Part shown: positions 43,047 to 50,215 of the stretch, piece by piece | Layout: every line of letters begins with the position of its first letter | How positions within the stretch are numbered: position 1 is the first letter of the stretch | Assembly (NCBI RefSeq): GCF_003432485.1 | Contig: NZ_QVNQ01000005.1 | Span: 186,001-250,000 of the forward strand | Direction of reading: 5' to 3' | Source: Actinomadura spongiicola | GTDB taxonomy: Bacteria > Actinomycetota > Actinomycetes > Streptosporangiales > Streptosporangiaceae | DNA length: 64,000 nucleotides | The notes under the pieces: generated by a model | Told to the model about the DNA's origin: nothing | The model's database searches: none | The model's input: only the letters and a program-made list of their open reading frames with translations | Translations under genes and position numbers: made by a program

Positions 43047-44411
43047 ATGGCGAAGTTCAACCGCAGGACCGTCCGCGCGGCCGCCTCCGGCCCTGTCAGC
43101 ACCGAAAGAAGGCCCTCCGGGCGCACCTACGAGGGCGCGCCCGGCTACGTCCGCGACGCCAAGAGCGAACTCTTCCTCCTCGCGGTGGCGAACATGGTCG
43201 GCGAGAAGACCTTCTACGAGTCCGCCGACGACCGCGACGACCGTTTCCGCGACCTCGTCCACCAGGTCGCCGTCAAGCACCCCGCGTGGACGGCGGGTTT
43301 CCTGCCGTGGCTGCGCGGCGAGGCCAACATGCGCTCGGCGCCCGTCGTCGCCGCGCTGGAGGCCGTCCGGGCGCGCCTGGAGGCCGGGCTGAACGGCGGC
43401 AACCGGCAGCTCGTGGCGAGCGTTCTCCAGCACGCCCTCGACCGGCGCCACGGTCGCGGCGACGTGATCCCCGAGCGGCTCACGATGCTGCGGGCCCGCG
43501 CCGAACTGATGGCCGTTCCCGTTGCCGACCGGCAGGTGGTCTTCGCCGCGGACGGCCCCGACCGGCTCGGCGCGGCGGGCATGACCTGGGAGTCGCTGGC
43601 CGGCTGGCTCCAGGGCCCGATGGGCCGCAGGGCGTGGGAGGCGATGATCCCGACGATGGGCTACATGGCCGTGCTGCGCAACCTGCGCAACTTCGACGAG
43701 GCGGGCGTGAGCGACGCCGTCGCCGAGCAGGTCGCCGCCAGGCTCGCCGACCCAGAGGAGGTCGCGCGGTCACGGCAGTTCCCGTTCCGGTTCTTCTCGG
43801 CGTACCTGGCGGCGCCAAGCCTGCGGTGGGGCCACGCCCTGGACAAGGCCCTCACCGCCGCCACCGCGAACGTCCCGGAGTTCGAGGGGCGCACCCTCGT
43901 ACTCGCGGATACTTCGGCGTCAATGACCGGCATGGGCGTCTCGGAGCGGTCGAAGATGAACTACGCGCAGATGGCCGCCCTCTTCGGCGTCACCCTGGCA
44001 GCGCGCGGCAACCGGGTCGACCTGCACGGCTTCGCCACGGGCACCTTCCGCCACGACGTACGGCGGGGTGCGTCCGTGCTCCGCGAGGTCGAGCGGTTCG
44101 TCGGCCGGATCGGCGAGGTCGGCCAAGGCACGCAGATCGCCGACTCGGTCCGCGCCACCTACGCCGGGCACGACCGGGTGATCATCCTGTCGGACATGCA
44201 GACGTTCGGCGGCGGCTGGGCGGGCAACGTCACTGACGCCGCGCCGAAGAACGTGCCGATCTACGGGTTCAACCTCGCCAGCTACCAGCACGGCGCGATC
44301 CCCTCGGGGACGGGCACGCGGCACGAGCTGGGCGGGATGACCGATGCGGCATTTCGGCTGCTGCCGTTGCTCGAAGCAGGAGCCAAGGCCGACTGGCCGT
44401 GGGAGCAGTAG
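43047..44411 (+). CDS. rsr: Ro60-ortholog TROVE/vWA RNA-binding protein
   Basis: This 454-residue protein has a TROVE ring of helical repeats (about 30-310: LRGEANMRSAPVVAALEA, MGYMAVLRNLRNFDEAG) followed by a von Willebrand A domain. The vWA domain has the metal-ion site LADTSASMTGMG (DxSxS). Ro proteins bind Y RNAs on the outer ring surface and misfolded RNA ends in the central hole, assisting exonucleases. The two Y-like RNAs upstream and rtcB opposite are expected partners. The last 19 residues (FRLLPLLEAGAKADWPWEQ) are encoded with unusual, AT-richer codons and are duplicated downstream of the HNH gene, so the 3' end seems to be replaced sequence. Confidence 0.95.
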   Translation: MAKFNRRTVRAAASGPVSTERRPSGRTYEGAPGYVRDAKSELFLLAVANMVGEKTFYESADDRDDRFRDLVHQVAVKHPAWTAGFLPWLRGEANMRSAPVVAALEAVRARLEAGLNGGNRQLVASVLQHALDRRHGRGDVIPERLTMLRARAELMAVPVADRQVVFAADGPDRLGAAGMTWESLAGWLQGPMGRRAWEAMIPTMGYMAVLRNLRNFDEAGVSDAVAEQVAARLADPEEVARSRQFPFRFFSAYLAAPSLRWGHALDKALTAATANVPEFEGRTLVLADTSASMTGMGVSERSKMNYAQMAALFGVTLAARGNRVDLHGFATGTFRHDVRRGASVLREVERFVGRIGEVGQGTQIADSVRATYAGHDRVIILSDMQTFGGGWAGNVTDAAPKNVPIYGFNLASYQHGAIPSGTGTRHELGGMTDAAFRLLPLLEAGAKADWPWEQ

Positions 44412-44438
44412 AGGTCAGAAGTCCGTACAATTGACAAC

Positions 44439-44987
44439 ATGACTACCCGAGTGTGTTCCATTAAGGGATGCGCTAGACCACACAAGGCCCGAGGCTGGTG
44501 CGGCACGCACTATCGCCGCTGGTCCGTAAACGGCGATCCGCTGGCCACCAAGAAGGCATGGAGGCCAGCGGATACGCCGTGCGCGCACGGCACCTGCACC
44601 GAGACCACGGAGGGCGGCGCCAAGGGATACTGCATCATGCATTACCAGCGCCTCAAGCGAGGAACACCCCTGGATGGCCCCCGGAAGGGAACGTCCCAGG
44701 GATACATACGACGTGACGGTTACCGATTCGTCTATCTCGGTAAGAACCATGGCGACGCACCCCGCTGGGTAGGTGAGCATCGACTCGTGATGGAAAGAAT
44801 CCTGGGACGCCCCCTCCTTGCCACGGAGACTGTGCATCACAAGAACGGTGTCCGTGACGACAACCGGCCCGAGAACTTGGAACTCTGGACCCGTCAGCAA
44901 CCAGCGGGGAAGAGAGTCAAAGACCTCCTCGCCTTCGCGCAAGACATCTTGGCCAGATACGGCGATGTTCCTGATGCCGCTCTCTGA
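44439..44987 (+). CDS. HNH homing-type endonuclease with two zinc-finger-like motifs
   Basis: This 182-residue protein has two N-terminal metal-binding motifs, C-x4-C-x9-C-x2-H (CSIKGC...WCGTH) and C-x4-C-x11-C-x2-H (CAHGTC...YCIMH), for DNA recognition. An HNH nuclease core follows (GEHRLVMERILGRPL, TVHHKNGVRDDNRPENLEL). Base composition is clearly lower in GC than the neighbours. A TACAAT box ends seven bases before the ATG, so it can be transcribed without a leader. It sits between the current rsr stop and a remnant of the old rsr 3' end, as expected of a homing endonuclease that invaded rsr. Confidence 0.9.
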   Translation: MTTRVCSIKGCARPHKARGWCGTHYRRWSVNGDPLATKKAWRPADTPCAHGTCTETTEGGAKGYCIMHYQRLKRGTPLDGPRKGTSQGYIRRDGYRFVYLGKNHGDAPRWVGEHRLVMERILGRPLLATETVHHKNGVRDDNRPENLELWTRQQPAGKRVKDLLAFAQDILARYGDVPDAAL

Positions 44988-44993
44988 AGAACG

Positions 44994-45050
44994 TTCCGCC
45001 TGATCCCCCTGCTGGAGGCCGGACGGGACGCGGCCTGGCCGTGGCTGTGA
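44994..45050 (+). pseudogene. Stranded former 3' end of rsr
   Basis: In the same frame as rsr, 18 codons plus TGA read FRLIPLLEAGRDAAWPWL. This is a close duplicate of the live rsr C terminus (FRLLPLLEAGAKADWPWEQ) but with the high-GC codons typical of the host. The preceding HNH end (GATGCCGC) even mirrors the rsr sequence before its Phe (GATGCGGC). The ancestral rsr terminator follows four bases later. It has no start or ribosome site of its own. Confidence 0.85.
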
Positions 45051-45053
45051 AAA

Positions 45054-45091
45054 AGCCCGCCTACTCCGAAGGCCTTCGGAGTAGGCGGGCT
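45054..45091 (+). terminator. Perfect palindromic terminator of the rsr locus
   Basis: A 38-base perfect palindrome (19-base arms 45054-45072 and 45073-45091) starts four bases after the ancestral rsr stop codon. It would now end an rsr-HNH transcript. Confidence 0.9.
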
Positions 45092-45150
45092 CTCTCACTT
45101 TCGCCGCCCCTGGTCCGCGGGTGCGGTCTCACCGGGTCGCGGGCCAGGGC

Positions 45151-45330
45151 TCAGGGCCTGTTCCGAGTTGGCCCCAGCCCGCGCGCGAACGCGTCACCCG
45201 CCCGGCGCAGCAACGCCGAAGGCGAGCGAAGCCGGGCGGATCGCGAAGCGATGCCGCGTTCGCCCCAGGAACGGTCACGCAGCGAGCCGCAAGGCGAGCG
45301 AAGTGGGCCGGTCCTGCAATTAAACACAGC
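45151..45330. repeat. Dispersed intergenic repeat, copy B
   Basis: Same element and orientation as copy A, including CGCCGAAGGCG, ATCGCGAAGCGAT and the GCAGCGAGCCGCAAGGCGAG segment shared with the second repeat family. It ends six bases before the rtcB stop codon, so it lies in the 3' region of that leftward gene. Confidence 0.9.
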
Positions 45331-45335
45331 ACGAC

Positions 45336-46529
45336 TCAGCCCTTTATGCAGATGAGCTGGCGGAGGTGGGCGACGACCTCGACGAGGTCGGACTGGGCCT
45401 CGATGACCGTCTCCAGGTCCTTGTAGGCGCCGGGGATCTCGTCGATGACACCGCTGTCCTTGCGGCACTCGACGCCCTTGGTCTGCTCGACCAGGTCGTC
45501 CACGGTGAAGTGCTTGCGGGCCTGGTTGCGGCTCATGCGGCGGCCCGCGCCGTGCGAGGCGGAGTTGTACGCCGTCTCGTTGCCGAGACCGCGGACGATG
45601 TAGGTGCCGGTCGCCATCGAGCCGGGGATGATGCCGAGGTCGCCCGCGCCGGCGCGGATCGCGCCCTTGCGGGTGACGAGCAGCTCGACGCCGTCGTACA
45701 CCTCCTCCGCCACGTAGTTGTGGTGGCAGGAGATGGCCTGGTCCCAGCGGCAGCGCCGCGCCCCGAACCTCTTGGTCACGACGTTCTGCGCGAGCGCCAT
45801 CATGACCGCGCGGTTGCGGCGCGCGTACTCCTGCGCCCAGAACAGGTCGTGGCGGTAGGCGTCCATCTTGGGCGTGCCGCTGATGAACACGGCGAGGTCG
45901 TCGTCCGGCAGGTCCTGGTTGTGCGGGAGCCTGCGGGCGACCTCGATGTGCTGCTCGGCCAGCTCGTTGCCGATGTTGCGGGACCCCGAGTGCAGGACGA
46001 GCCAGATCGCGCCGTCGTCGTCCGCGCACAGCTCCAGGAAGTGGTTGCCGCCGCCGAGCGTGCCCATCTGCGCGTGGGCGCGGCCGAGGCGGGGCCGGGC
46101 GGCCGGGTGCAGGTCCTCGAACGCCTTCCAGAAGTCGTACCAGCCGCGTTCCTTCAGGTTCGGCAGCCCGGACGGGTCGACGGCCTGCTTGTGGGAGCCG
46201 CGGCCGACCGGGATCGCCTTCTCCAGCCGCGAACGCAGGCCGGACAGGTCGTCGGGCATGTCCTCGACGGTGAGGGTCGACTTGGCGGCGGTCATGCCGC
46301 AGCCGATGTCGACGCCGACGGCCGCCGGGGACACCGCGTCGCGCATCGCGATGACCGAGCCGACGGTGGCGCCCTTGCCGTAGTGGACGTCGGGCATCAC
46401 CGCGAGGCCCTCCACCCACGGCAGCGAGGAGACGTTGCGGAGCTGGTCGAGGGCGAGGTCCTCGACGGTGGCGGGGTCGGTCCACATCCGGATGGGAACG
46501 CGGCCGCCCTTGATCGTCTGGTACGGCAT
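45336..46529 (-). CDS. rtcB: RNA-splicing/repair ligase RtcB
   Basis: This 397-residue GTP- and Mn-dependent ligase joins 2',3'-cyclic-phosphate or 3'-phosphate RNA ends to 5'-OH ends. Metal and guanylylation residues are all visible: VGVDIGCGM (Cys), GGGNHFLEL, HSGSRNIG, CHHNY and the guanylated His in HGAGRRMSRNQ. The ATG at 46529 has AAGGAGAAGGC directly upstream. It converges on rsr, and rsr-Y RNA-rtcB linkage is known in other bacteria. No RtcA cyclase or archease is in the window. Confidence 0.96.
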   Translation of the reverse strand: MPYQTIKGGRVPIRMWTDPATVEDLALDQLRNVSSLPWVEGLAVMPDVHYGKGATVGSVIAMRDAVSPAAVGVDIGCGMTAAKSTLTVEDMPDDLSGLRSRLEKAIPVGRGSHKQAVDPSGLPNLKERGWYDFWKAFEDLHPAARPRLGRAHAQMGTLGGGNHFLELCADDDGAIWLVLHSGSRNIGNELAEQHIEVARRLPHNQDLPDDDLAVFISGTPKMDAYRHDLFWAQEYARRNRAVMMALAQNVVTKRFGARRCRWDQAISCHHNYVAEEVYDGVELLVTRKGAIRAGAGDLGIIPGSMATGTYIVRGLGNETAYNSASHGAGRRMSRNQARKHFTVDDLVEQTKGVECRKDSGVIDEIPGAYKDLETVIEAQSDLVEVVAHLRQLICIKG

Positions 46530-46591
46530 GCCTTCTCCTTCTCGACGGGAACCGGACCGTGATCTATGACGCCAGAGTCGGCGGACAGGGT

Positions 46592-48355
46592 TCAAACGGT
46601 TTTTCGAGAGGAGTCGGCGCGGCGGCGTTCGGTGAGGCCGAGTCCGTCCAGGTGACGCAGCAGGGCGGCGGCGACGCGGCGGCTGGTGGCCAGGGCGTCT
46701 CCGGCCTGCGCCGGGGTGAACGGCTGCGGCAGTCCGGACAGGATCCGCAGCGCCTCCCGATCGGCGCCCGGCAGCAGGACGATGTCACCACCGCCGTCAC
46801 CACCGCCGTCACCGCCGCCGCCGTCCTCGTCGCCGATGCGCAGGACGGCGCCCGCCTGTTCGGCGGCGTCCAGGGTGTCGCCGGTGAGGCCCAGCTCGCC
46901 GAGGCGTTCCGCGGTGGGCGCGGCGAACGGCGCGCCCGCCAGGTCGGCTTTGAGACGTTCCACGGCGGCGGCCCAGAACGGTCCAGGGGCGGGGCCGTGA
47001 ACGCGTCCGGCCTCCACGCGCAGCGGCGGCCGGACGAGCGCCGTGACGAGCTGCCGGGCGGGCAGGCCGAGCCGCAGCCGGACGTCTTCCAGGGGGATCC
47101 CCGGCGCGTGCGGGTTCCGCGCGGCGTGCCGGGAGGCCTCCTCGGCCAGGCGTTCGAACAGCGACTCCCAGTGCGCGGGGTCGGCGACCCATTCGCCGTT
47201 CAGCGGGACGGCGTCCGCCGGCGGCGCGCAGCCCATGTGCGACAGTTCGGAGCGGCGCAGCACGCCGTGGCGGCGCAGCACGACCGTGCCGTCCGGCCGG
47301 TCGGGCCAGGCCGCCAGCTCCCGGGCGCGGGCGGCCCCGGCGCCGCGCCGCACGAGGGTCGGGGGCCGGACGTCGAGGACGCTCACGCCGGCGATCGAGC
47401 GGCGGTCCGGGTCGCGCAGCACGCCGGTGTCGCCGAGGTGCAGCGCGAGCCGGCTGTTCAGCGTGAGGCGGGCCGTGTCGGGGCCGAGCGGACGCAGCCG
47501 CACCGGCACCGCCGCCGAGCCGAGGTGCAGGGTCATCCGCCGCGCGAGCCTCCCGGACGCCTCACCGAAGCGGGTGCGGACGTCGACGGACGCGGTGTGC
47601 GTCCAGGCGCCGGGGGTGACGAGGGCCATCCCGGCGGTGACGCGGCCCACGTCGCGGAGGGTGAGGACGACGCGGGAGACGCCGCCGACCGACCTGTGCG
47701 GCTCTCCCACGCAGCCGATCGTCCGGACACGGACGCGTTCGCCCGCCGGCATCAGCAGCAGTTCGTCGCCGACCGCGACGGTCCCGGCGGTGAGGGTGCC
47801 GGTGACGACGCTCTGTCGTCCGGCGGTGAAGGCGTGGTCGATCCACAGCCGCACGGGCGCGTCCGGGTCGGGGACGGGCAGGCGGCCCGTGAGCCGGTCG
47901 AGGGCGGCGGTCAGCTCGTCCATTCCGGCGCCGGTGACGGTGCTGACGGCGACGGCCTCGACACCGCGCAGCGCGGTGCCGGTGAGCCGCTCGCGCGCCT
48001 GCCGCAGCGCCAGCGTCGGGTCGGCGGCGTCCGCCCGGGTGACGGCGAGGACCCCGAACCGGACGTCGAGCGCGGCGAGCGCGTCCAGATGCTCCTGCGA
48101 CTGGCTCTTCCAGCCCTCGTCGGCGGCGACGGCCAGCAGCACCGCGGGCGCGGGCGCGGCGGCGGCGATCATGGCGGGCACCGCGCGGTCGCCGCCGGGA
48201 ACGTCGACGAACGCGACCCGCCGTCCCGAGGGCAGCTCCGTCCACGCGCCGGGCCGCTCGGTGTTCCCGCCGTGGCCCGGGTCCTTGCCGGTGAGGGCGT
48301 GCACGAGCGAGGACTTGCCGTGGCCACCGTGGCCGGCGGTGGTGACGACCTGCAT
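46592..48355 (-). CDS. selB: Selenocysteine-specific elongation factor with altered G domain
   Basis: This 587-residue SelB has a GTPase domain (1-165), two beta-barrel domains and C-terminal winged helices that bind SECIS RNA. The P loop is AGHGGHGKSS, where relatives have GHVDHGKST. The switch 1 segment with the G2 Thr (usually near MTIDLG) is missing, about ten residues being deleted. The G3 motif reads DVPGGDR instead of DVPGHE, removing the catalytic His, and G4 is VTRAD. A Gly/Asp-rich run (GGGGDGGGDGGG) interrupts the C-terminal part. The reading frame is otherwise intact, so it is a diverged or decaying SelB, or one with modified GTP use. Confidence 0.88.
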   Translation of the reverse strand: MQVVTTAGHGGHGKSSLVHALTGKDPGHGGNTERPGAWTELPSGRRVAFVDVPGGDRAVPAMIAAAAPAPAVLLAVAADEGWKSQSQEHLDALAALDVRFGVLAVTRADAADPTLALRQARERLTGTALRGVEAVAVSTVTGAGMDELTAALDRLTGRLPVPDPDAPVRLWIDHAFTAGRQSVVTGTLTAGTVAVGDELLLMPAGERVRVRTIGCVGEPHRSVGGVSRVVLTLRDVGRVTAGMALVTPGAWTHTASVDVRTRFGEASGRLARRMTLHLGSAAVPVRLRPLGPDTARLTLNSRLALHLGDTGVLRDPDRRSIAGVSVLDVRPPTLVRRGAGAARARELAAWPDRPDGTVVLRRHGVLRRSELSHMGCAPPADAVPLNGEWVADPAHWESLFERLAEEASRHAARNPHAPGIPLEDVRLRLGLPARQLVTALVRPPLRVEAGRVHGPAPGPFWAAAVERLKADLAGAPFAAPTAERLGELGLTGDTLDAAEQAGAVLRIGDEDGGGGDGGGDGGGDIVLLPGADREALRILSGLPQPFTPAQAGDALATSRRVAAALLRHLDGLGLTERRRADSSRKTV

Positions 48356-48557
48356 CAGCGGCCCGTCCGGGCGGGGTCGCCGGGCACGCCGAAGAGGGCG
48401 CTGCGAAAGGGGGCGAAACGGGGTCGGCGCAGACGAAGGTCCACGAAGGACAACCCTATTCAGTTCCGGACGGTCTCCGCGTCACGGCGCCCCGAATGAG
48501 CCTCGAAGTCGTCGACCGTCCGGGGTCGGTGGGGACGGCGTTCACCCCGCGCCGATA

Positions 48558-48580
48558 TGATTACTTAACTTAGCTAATCA
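48558..48580. promoter_or_regulatory. AT-rich inverted repeat (operator candidate) before the MFS gene
   Basis: TGATTA (48558-48563) and TAATCA (48575-48580) flank CTTAACTTAGC, an AT island in a 70% GC setting. Its form resembles MarR/TetR-type operators. It lies 15 bases before the MFS start. No regulator gene is adjacent. Confidence 0.6.
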
Positions 48581-48594
48581 AATGGGAGGTGGGC

Positions 48595-50037
48595 ATGACC
48601 GGCGTCCCGGCCCGCCGGAGGACGGCCACGGCCGAGTTCGGGCGCGCTCCCGCCGGGCCCGCGCGCACCGGTCCCACGTTGCTCGCGCTGGCGGCGGCGG
48701 GGATGGTCGTGTCGGTGCAGCAGACCCTCGTGCTGCCGCTGCTGCCCCGGTTCGGACGGGTCTTCGACGCCCCGATCACCGATGTGACCTGGGTGTTCAC
48801 GGCGTCACTGCTGGCGGGCGCGGTCGCCACCCCGCTGCTCACGCGGTTCGGCGACATGTACGGCAAGAAGCGGATGATCCTGCTCGCCCTCGGCCTGCTG
48901 CTGACCGGGTCGGTGATCTGCGCGCTGTCGGAGTCGCTCGGCGTCCTGATCGCCGGGCGGGCGGTGCAGGGCGTCGCGTCCGCGCTGATCCCGCTGGCCA
49001 TCGGGATGATCAGGGACACCTTTCCGCGCGAGCGGATCATCACGGCGATCGGGGTGGTCAGCGCCACCATGGGCGTCGGCGGCAGCGCCGGAATGATCGT
49101 GACAGGGCTGATCGCCGACCGGACCGCCAGCCATCATCCGGTGTTCTGGATCACCGCCGCGCTCGCCGCCACGGTACTGGTGCTGGTCGCCGGGGCCGCC
49201 CGCGACGTCGGCGGGCGCGCGGGCGGACGGCCCGACTACGCGGGCGCGGCGTTGCTCGCCGCGCTGCTGCTGTGCCTGCTGCTCGGCATCAGCGAGGGCG
49301 ACGCGTGGGGCTGGACGTCCCGCGGGGTCCTCGGCCTGTTCGGCGCCGCCGCGGCGCTGGGCGCGGCCTGGGTGGCGATCGAGCTCCGGGTCCGCGCGCC
49401 GCTGGTGCGGCTGAACCTGCTGGTCGGCAGCCGGTCGCTGTCGGCCAACCTCATATCCGCGCTGCTCGGCTTCTCCATGTTCGCCGCCTTCACGCTCATC
49501 ACCGGCTTCGTGCAGGCCAGTCCCGCGACGGCCGGGTACGGGCTGGACGGCTCCGTCCTCGACGTCGGGCTCTACATGCTCCCGAACACGGTCACGATGC
49601 TCGTGTCCTCGACGATGGCCGGGCGGGTCGCCGCCAGGCTCGGCCCCGCCTTCACCCTCGCGCTCGGGTCGACGTTCGTCGCGCTGTGCTACGTCTGGCT
49701 GGCCGTGTCGAACGCGCACGTGTACGACGTCCTGGTGTTCAGCTCCCTCCAGGGCACCGGGTTCGGGATCGCCTACGCGGCGCTCGGGACCCTCGCCATC
49801 CAGCACGTCCCGATGGACCAGAGCGGCATCGCCAGCGGGATCAACTCCCTCGTCCGCGTCGCGGGCGGCAGCGTCGCGGGCGCCGTCACCGCGTCGATCC
49901 TGGCCGCGCGTGTCGCCCCCGGCACCGGCGAGCCCACCCTCGGCGCCTACGAGCTGTGCTTCTGGGTCGTCGCCGGAGGCGCCGTCGCGGCCGCCGCCGT
50001 CGCCGTCGCGCACGGCCTGCGCCACCGCGACTCCTGA
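48595..50037 (+). CDS. MFS drug-efflux-type transporter (DHA2-like)
   Basis: This 480-residue membrane protein has about 14 predicted helices. Motif A of the major facilitator family is present as LLTRFGDMYGKKRMILLALG, and motif C-like ATMGVGGSAGMIVTG marks proton-driven exporters. The ATG at 48595 has GGGAGG five bases upstream and an AT-rich palindrome before it. It probably exports a small hydrophobic compound. The substrate cannot be read from sequence. Confidence 0.9.
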   Translation: MTGVPARRRTATAEFGRAPAGPARTGPTLLALAAAGMVVSVQQTLVLPLLPRFGRVFDAPITDVTWVFTASLLAGAVATPLLTRFGDMYGKKRMILLALGLLLTGSVICALSESLGVLIAGRAVQGVASALIPLAIGMIRDTFPRERIITAIGVVSATMGVGGSAGMIVTGLIADRTASHHPVFWITAALAATVLVLVAGAARDVGGRAGGRPDYAGAALLAALLLCLLLGISEGDAWGWTSRGVLGLFGAAAALGAAWVAIELRVRAPLVRLNLLVGSRSLSANLISALLGFSMFAAFTLITGFVQASPATAGYGLDGSVLDVGLYMLPNTVTMLVSSTMAGRVAARLGPAFTLALGSTFVALCYVWLAVSNAHVYDVLVFSSLQGTGFGIAYAALGTLAIQHVPMDQSGIASGINSLVRVAGGSVAGAVTASILAARVAPGTGEPTLGAYELCFWVVAGGAVAAAAVAVAHGLRHRDS

Positions 50038-50080
50038 GGCCCGCCCCGCCCGTCACCGTGCCCGTCACCGGGCGCCGGGC

Positions 50081-50112
50081 GGCGCGGGGCCTTGACGAAC
50101 GGGCCCCGCGCC
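50081..50112. terminator. Terminator after the MFS gene
   Basis: GGCGCGGGGCC (50081-50091) pairs with 50102-50112 across a ten-base loop, 43 bases past the stop. Confidence 0.82.
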
Positions 50113-50215
50113 ATGCCCTATAGGGATGGCGGCCCGAACCCGGAGACCGGACCGATCGACGGAGAGGGCCGAGTCGCACAGCGCGGGCCGGGGAACCCGC
50201 CATCGGGAGGACAGC

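Noticed and set aside
42911..44236. Plus-strand frame of 441 codons overlapping rsr
   Set aside because: It is a shadow in another phase of rsr with Arg/Gly/Pro-rich composition and no domain.
44345..44993. Group I or II intron carrying the HNH gene in rsr
   Set aside because: The live rsr already has its own stop codon and C terminus before the HNH gene. I could not recognise catalytic-core elements, so a free-standing homing gene with a replaced 3' end is the simpler reading.
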